This document shows positions 60,249 to 64,000 of a stretch of DNA of 64,000 bases, piece by piece. The stretch comes from UBA9926 sp913064795 (GTDB taxonomy: Bacteria > Pseudomonadota > Gammaproteobacteria > Pseudomonadales > Azotimanducaceae). Under the pieces are notes generated by a model. It was not told where the DNA came from, ran no database searches, and saw only the letters and a list, made by a program, of their open reading frames with translations. The number at the start of each line of letters is the position of its first letter. Position 1 is the first letter of the stretch. The DNA lies in assembly GCA_045560765.1 (NCBI GenBank), contig JBJKZD010000007.1, positions 124,001 through 188,000 on the forward strand, in the 5' to 3' direction. The position numbers were made by a program, and so were the translations under genes.

Positions 60249-63126
60249 TGATTTGAGCCCGTGCTGCCTCGAGCAGGCGTTTTTGCCGGGTTGAAAACGA
60301 CTGGTGCGCTTCCTGCCATTTGGACGCTGCTGCGACCTTCTTAACGCCCACCGCGGTGACCTTGTATTCGGGGCAATTCGTCGCCCAGTCTGAATTGTCG
60401 GTGGTCACGACATTCGCGCCGCTTTCTGGATGATGGAAGGTGGTGTACAGCACCCCTGGCGCGACCCGGTGAGTCAGGTTCGCTGTGAGTGCCGTTTCTC
60501 CAGCGCGACTGGTGATCAACACGGAGTCTCCCGTCTCGATACCATAGTGCTCGGCATCATGGGGATGGATTTCTAGCAGGTCCTGAGCATGCCAATCCAC
60601 GTTGGCTGTTCTGCGAGTCTGAGCGCCGACATTGTATTGCGTCAGGATGCGTCCCGTGGTGAGCAGGAAAGGATATCGGCGATTGACTTTCTCTGTCGTC
60701 GGGACAAATTCTGTACAGGTGAACTGACCTTTGCCCCGGGTAAAAGTTTCAACGTGCATCGTCGGTGTGCCATCAGGCGCCTCGTCATTACAAGGCCATT
60801 GTAAGGACCCCCGTTGATCGAGTCGCGCGTAACTAACCCCGCTAAAAGATGGGGTGAGTGCAGCAATCTCGGCCATGATCTCACTGGGATGCTCATAGGT
60901 CATCGGATAGCCGAGCGCGTTAGATAGCGCAGCGGTCACTTCCCAGTCGGCTTTTCCGCTTAACGGAGCCATGACTTTTCTGACCGGTGATATTCGCCGT
61001 TCGGCGTTGGTGAAGGTACCATCCTTTTCTAGAAAAGAGGCGCCGGGTAGGAAGATATGAGCAAACTTTGCAGTTTCGTTCAAGAAAATGTCTTGGACGA
61101 TGAGGCAGTCAAGGTTTCCTAGAGCAGCCTCGACGTGGTGGGTATTGGGGTCTGATTGAGCAATGTCTTCTCCTTGGCAGTACAACCCTTTGTACGTGCC
61201 CGAAATCGCAGCATCCAGCATATTCGGTATTCTCAGGCCTGGCTCAGCCCCAATGGATACGCCCCAATGGGCTTCAAATTGCGCACGAACCATGGTGTCT
61301 GACACGTGTCGATAGCCTGGCAGCTCATGAGGAAATGAGCCCATGTCACAAGCACCTTGGACATTGTTCTGGCCCCGCAAAGGATTAACGCCGACACCCA
61401 ATCGGCCAATATTTCCAGTCAGCATGGCGAGATTTGCGATGCCCATTACCATGGTGGAGCCCTGACTGTGTTCGGTGACCCCAAGGCCATAGTAAATGGC
61501 GGCATTTTTGGCCTTTGCAAACAAGCGTGCAGCTGCGCGGAGCTCATCAGCAGGGATACCGGTTGCATCAGCAAGCTGCTCGGGTGAATTACGGGAAGCC
61601 TCAATGAAGGATCGCCACTGGTTGAAGGCTTCGGTATCGCAACGCTTTTCGATGAACGCATCATCCTGCAAATTTTCGGTGACGATGACGTGCGCGAAGG
61701 CGTTAATCATTGCGACGTTCGTGCCAGGTCGGAGTTGAAGATGATGTGCGGCGAGGATATGTGGGCTTTCAACTAAATCAATTTTTCGAGGGTCGGCGAC
61801 AATAAGGTGCGCGCCAGCTCGCAGGCGTTTTTTGAGTCTCGATGCGAAAACAGGGTGCGCGTCGGTAGGGTTGGCGCCAATGACCATGATGACATCTGCA
61901 TGTGCAACCGACTCAAATGTCTGGGTTCCAGCAGATTCACCCAGGGTAGTTTTGAGCCCGTAGCCTGTGGGGGAGTGGCACACCCTCGCACAGGTGTCGA
62001 CATTGTTATTGCCGAAGGCGGCTCGAACGAGTTTTTGGACAAGATAGGTCTCTTCATTGGTGCAACGTGAGGAGGTGATGCCGCCGACGCTGTCTTGACC
62101 ATACTGCGATTGGATCGCCCGAATGCGCTCGGCCGCGAATGTCAGCGCTCGATCCCAGGATACGGTCTCCCAAGGCGCATCAATTGAGTCTCGGATCATT
62201 GGTGACGTGACCCGTTCGCCGTGGGTTGCGTATCCAAAAGCAAATCGTCCCTTCACACAGGAATGGCCCTGATTGGCTGCACCGTTTTTATAAGGCAGCA
62301 TTCTGACGACTTGATCGCCCTGAACTTCCGCTTTGAACGCGCAGCCTACGCCGCAATAAGCGCAAGTGGTCACCACAGAATGCTCGGCTTGGCCCTGATC
62401 GATCACGCTTTTTTCCATCAGCGTTGAGGTGGGACAAGCCTGAACACAGGCGCCACAAGAGACGCAGTCACTGGCCATAAAAGCGTCGGCTTGGCCCGGG
62501 ACAACCTTGGATTCGAATCCGCGGCCATCAATGGTCAAGGCAAACGTTCCCTGGACTTCCTCGCAAGCCCGAACACAGCGCGAGCAGACGATACATTTGC
62601 TGGGATCGAAGGTGAAGTAGGGATTACTCTCATCTTTTTCGGCATGAAGATGGTTGTCTCCATCAAAACCATAACGAACCTCTCGCAGTCCGACTTCGCC
62701 CGCAATGTCTTGGAGTTCACAGTTGCCGTTGGCCGGGCAGGTTAAGCAATCGAGTGGATGGTCTGAAATGTAGAGCTCCATGATGTTGCGTCGCAGGCGT
62801 CCAATCTCCGAATTTTGGGTTCGAACATTGAGACCTTCCTCCACCGGAGTTGTGCAGGACGAAGGAAAGCCGCGTCGACCTTCAATGTCTACCAGGCAAA
62901 TACGGCAGGAACCAAAGGCTTCAAGACTGTCCGTTGCACAGAGTTTAGGGATGTTGATGCCAGCAAGGGCCGCGGCGCGCATGATGGAGGTGCCAACCGG
63001 TACGCTCACGGCTTGACCATCGATGGTGAGGTTGACCTGCTCTGTTGAACTCGCCAGAGAGATCGCAGGTGTTCCATAGTCCTTATCGGGGTGAACCTTT
63101 GTGCGGGGATCAAAGTACTGCAGCAT
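60238..63126 (-). CDS. fdsA: NAD-dependent formate dehydrogenase, catalytic alpha subunit
   Basis: Molybdenum or tungsten bis-pyranopterin enzyme that oxidises formate to CO2; cytosolic complex with FdsB and FdsG. It has 962 residues. In order: a 2Fe-2S domain (IPKLCATDS, GSCRIC), a His-Cys segment (SDHPLDCLTCPANGNCEL), two 4Fe-4S ferredoxin motifs (CIVCSRCVRACEEV, CVSCGACVQACPT), the proximal cluster motif CAYCGVGC near 253, and the Mo domain. The Mo ligand is C383 in CARVCHSPTG (codon 61978-61980), so this is the cysteine form, although the genome also uses selenocysteine. Overlaps fdhD by 11 bases. Confidence 0.96.
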   Translation of the reverse strand: MLQYFDPRTKVHPDKDYGTPAISLASSTEQVNLTIDGQAVSVPVGTSIMRAAALAGINIPKLCATDSLEAFGSCRICLVDIEGRRGFPSSCTTPVEEGLNVRTQNSEIGRLRRNIMELYISDHPLDCLTCPANGNCELQDIAGEVGLREVRYGFDGDNHLHAEKDESNPYFTFDPSKCIVCSRCVRACEEVQGTFALTIDGRGFESKVVPGQADAFMASDCVSCGACVQACPTSTLMEKSVIDQGQAEHSVVTTCAYCGVGCAFKAEVQGDQVVRMLPYKNGAANQGHSCVKGRFAFGYATHGERVTSPMIRDSIDAPWETVSWDRALTFAAERIRAIQSQYGQDSVGGITSSRCTNEETYLVQKLVRAAFGNNNVDTCARVCHSPTGYGLKTTLGESAGTQTFESVAHADVIMVIGANPTDAHPVFASRLKKRLRAGAHLIVADPRKIDLVESPHILAAHHLQLRPGTNVAMINAFAHVIVTENLQDDAFIEKRCDTEAFNQWRSFIEASRNSPEQLADATGIPADELRAAARLFAKAKNAAIYYGLGVTEHSQGSTMVMGIANLAMLTGNIGRLGVGVNPLRGQNNVQGACDMGSFPHELPGYRHVSDTMVRAQFEAHWGVSIGAEPGLRIPNMLDAAISGTYKGLYCQGEDIAQSDPNTHHVEAALGNLDCLIVQDIFLNETAKFAHIFLPGASFLEKDGTFTNAERRISPVRKVMAPLSGKADWEVTAALSNALGYPMTYEHPSEIMAEIAALTPSFSGVSYARLDQRGSLQWPCNDEAPDGTPTMHVETFTRGKGQFTCTEFVPTTEKVNRRYPFLLTTGRILTQYNVGAQTRRTANVDWHAQDLLEIHPHDAEHYGIETGDSVLITSRAGETALTANLTHRVAPGVLYTTFHHPESGANVVTTDNSDWATNCPEYKVTAVGVKKVAAASKWQEAHQSFSTRQKRLLEAARAQINDV

Positions 63127-63141
63127 GGTCGTTATCCTTGG

Positions 63142-64000
63142 TTAGGGCATTGGCTCAGCGAGGGAGCTGGCATCTGTGGTGATGATGTCTGAGCGATGAA
63201 AGTCCTCTGGAAAATGTTCGAGGGCACTTAAAACAGGGAAATGCGTCATGCCACCCATGGCGCAAAGAGAACCCAGCTCCATGGTTTCGCAGAGATCTTT
63301 GAGTAATGCGACATCTTGGATTCGGTCCTGAGGCCGCGCGCGCTGATCTCTGATCCGATCGATGACTTCGACGCCTCGGGTTGAGCCAATTCTACAAGGT
63401 GTGCATTTGCCGCAAGACTCAACCGCACAAAACTCCATCGCAAAGCGGGCTTGTTCGCTCATATCAATGGTGTCATCAAAGGCGATTACACCACCATGAC
63501 CTAAGACGGCGCCAATCCCGCTGAAGGCCTCATAATCGATCGGTGTCTGCCAGCTGGACTCTGGCAAGTAGGCGCCCAAAGGCCCGCCGACCTGAACCGA
63601 GCGCAGCGGGTTTCCTGTTTTGCTACCCCCGCCGAAGTCCACCAAAAGATCGGCCAGGGTGCAACCAAAAGCAAGTTCGACGAGGCCCGTCCGTTGAAGA
63701 TTACCTGCCAGTTGAATGGGCAGGGTGCCTCTCGAACGTCCAGCACCAAACTCCGCATAAAAACCTGCGCCCTTCGATAAGACAATCGGCACCGTTGCAA
63801 GTGAGATGACGTTATTGATGACGGTGGGTTTCTGCCAGAGCCCCTTGATCGCTGGTAGGGGCGGTTTGGCTCTCACCATGCCGCGTTTCCCCTCAAGGCT
63901 CTCAATCAATGCCGTTTCCTCACCACAGATGTAAGCCCCTGCACCCAGACGTACCTCGATGTTAAATGCTTTGTTTGTGCCGCAAATTGCATCGCCGAGG
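63142..64000 (-). CDS. fdsB: NAD-dependent formate dehydrogenase beta subunit (5' end beyond the window)
   Basis: Flavin- and NAD-binding subunit that passes electrons from the alpha subunit to NAD+. The stop is at 63142; the frame stays open to the window edge, past the TTG at 63909, so only the C-terminal 286 codons are visible. Near the edge, GAGAYICGEETALIESLEG is the FMN-binding NuoF-like block. SCGKCTPCRIGSTRG near the middle is the 4Fe-4S motif, closing with CAMGGMTHFPVLSALEHFPEDF. It lies upstream of fdsA with 15 bp between them; fdsG is expected just outside. Confidence 0.95.
   Translation of the reverse strand, partial: LGDAICGTNKAFNIEVRLGAGAYICGEETALIESLEGKRGMVRAKPPLPAIKGLWQKPTVINNVISLATVPIVLSKGAGFYAEFGAGRSRGTLPIQLAGNLQRTGLVELAFGCTLADLLVDFGGGSKTGNPLRSVQVGGPLGAYLPESSWQTPIDYEAFSGIGAVLGHGGVIAFDDTIDMSEQARFAMEFCAVESCGKCTPCRIGSTRGVEVIDRIRDQRARPQDRIQDVALLKDLCETMELGSLCAMGGMTHFPVLSALEHFPEDFHRSDIITTDASSLAEPMP

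Overview
The window looks like chromosomal core DNA of a gammaproteobacterium, probably free-living and aerobic. Evidence: a B12-dependent methionine synthase, NfuA, a glutaminyl-tRNA synthetase, an ETF/ETF-QO system, a type II secretion operon, an NAD-linked formate dehydrogenase, and two LexA boxes of the CTGT-N8-ACAG type used by gammaproteobacteria. I cannot place it below class. Genes are densely packed with many 4-14 nt overlaps. I saw no rRNA, tRNA, insertion sequence, prophage or CRISPR array.

Layout. 1-5.9 kb: the 5' end of a DUF2970 gene, metH, nfuA and a secreted propeller-like protein. 5.9-9.7 kb: a TauE/SafE exporter, glnS, a threonine/serine dehydratase and a CPXCG protein. 9.7-15.9 kb: an M19 dipeptidase, an unusual SHMT behind a long structured leader, an alpha/beta hydrolase, a cation efflux protein, an SRPBCC protein, an unrecognised ORF and an FMN reductase. 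16.2-23.1 kb: a DUF35/thiolase pair, a YfcE-like phosphoesterase coupled to DUF1285 and an unknown gene, then ETF-QO divergent from etfBA. 23.7-26.6 kb: LysR, pyrB and cysteine synthase on the minus strand. 26.9-34.4 kb: gspE-F-G-H-I-J-K-L-M. 34.5-40.2 kb: a MATE exporter, dnaE2 (imuC) and tdk. 40.6-47.7 kb: a CurA-like reductase, a YaiI-like protein, an FKBP isomerase, a CoA-transferase/Nudix/enoyl-CoA hydratase operon, a TauD-like dioxygenase and a zinc dehydrogenase. 47.8-51.4 kb: a DUF4397 lipoprotein, a TrmH/SpoU methyltransferase and a selenocysteine glutathione peroxidase. 51.4-54 kb: imuB and imuA. 54.4-58.9 kb: a kinase/glycosidase-like fusion and an LTA-synthase-like membrane sulfatase-fold enzyme. 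59.1-64 kb: the fds formate dehydrogenase operon, running off the right edge.

How the genes fit together. etfBA and ETF-QO pass electrons from acyl-CoA and similar dehydrogenases to quinone; the thiolase, enoyl-CoA hydratase, CoA-transferase and Nudix genes fit acyl-CoA metabolism. MetH, SHMT and formate dehydrogenase connect through one-carbon chemistry. ImuA, ImuB and DnaE2 would form the SOS mutasome, here split into two loci about 12 kb apart, each with its own LexA box.

Most notable points: (1) a glutathione peroxidase with an in-frame UGA at the active site, followed by a hairpin whose apex matches the E. coli fdhF SECIS, so it is almost certainly a selenoprotein; (2) a two-domain protein joining a WaaP/InaA-type kinase to a glycosidase-like barrel that seems to lack the usual acid/base glutamate, beside an envelope phospho-transferase; (3) a split ImuABC system with near-perfect LexA palindromes and 13-bp minisatellites in the dnaE2 leader; (4) short tandem repeats with 13-22 bp periods in several intergenic regions; (5) a roughly 280-nt structured leader before the divergent SHMT.
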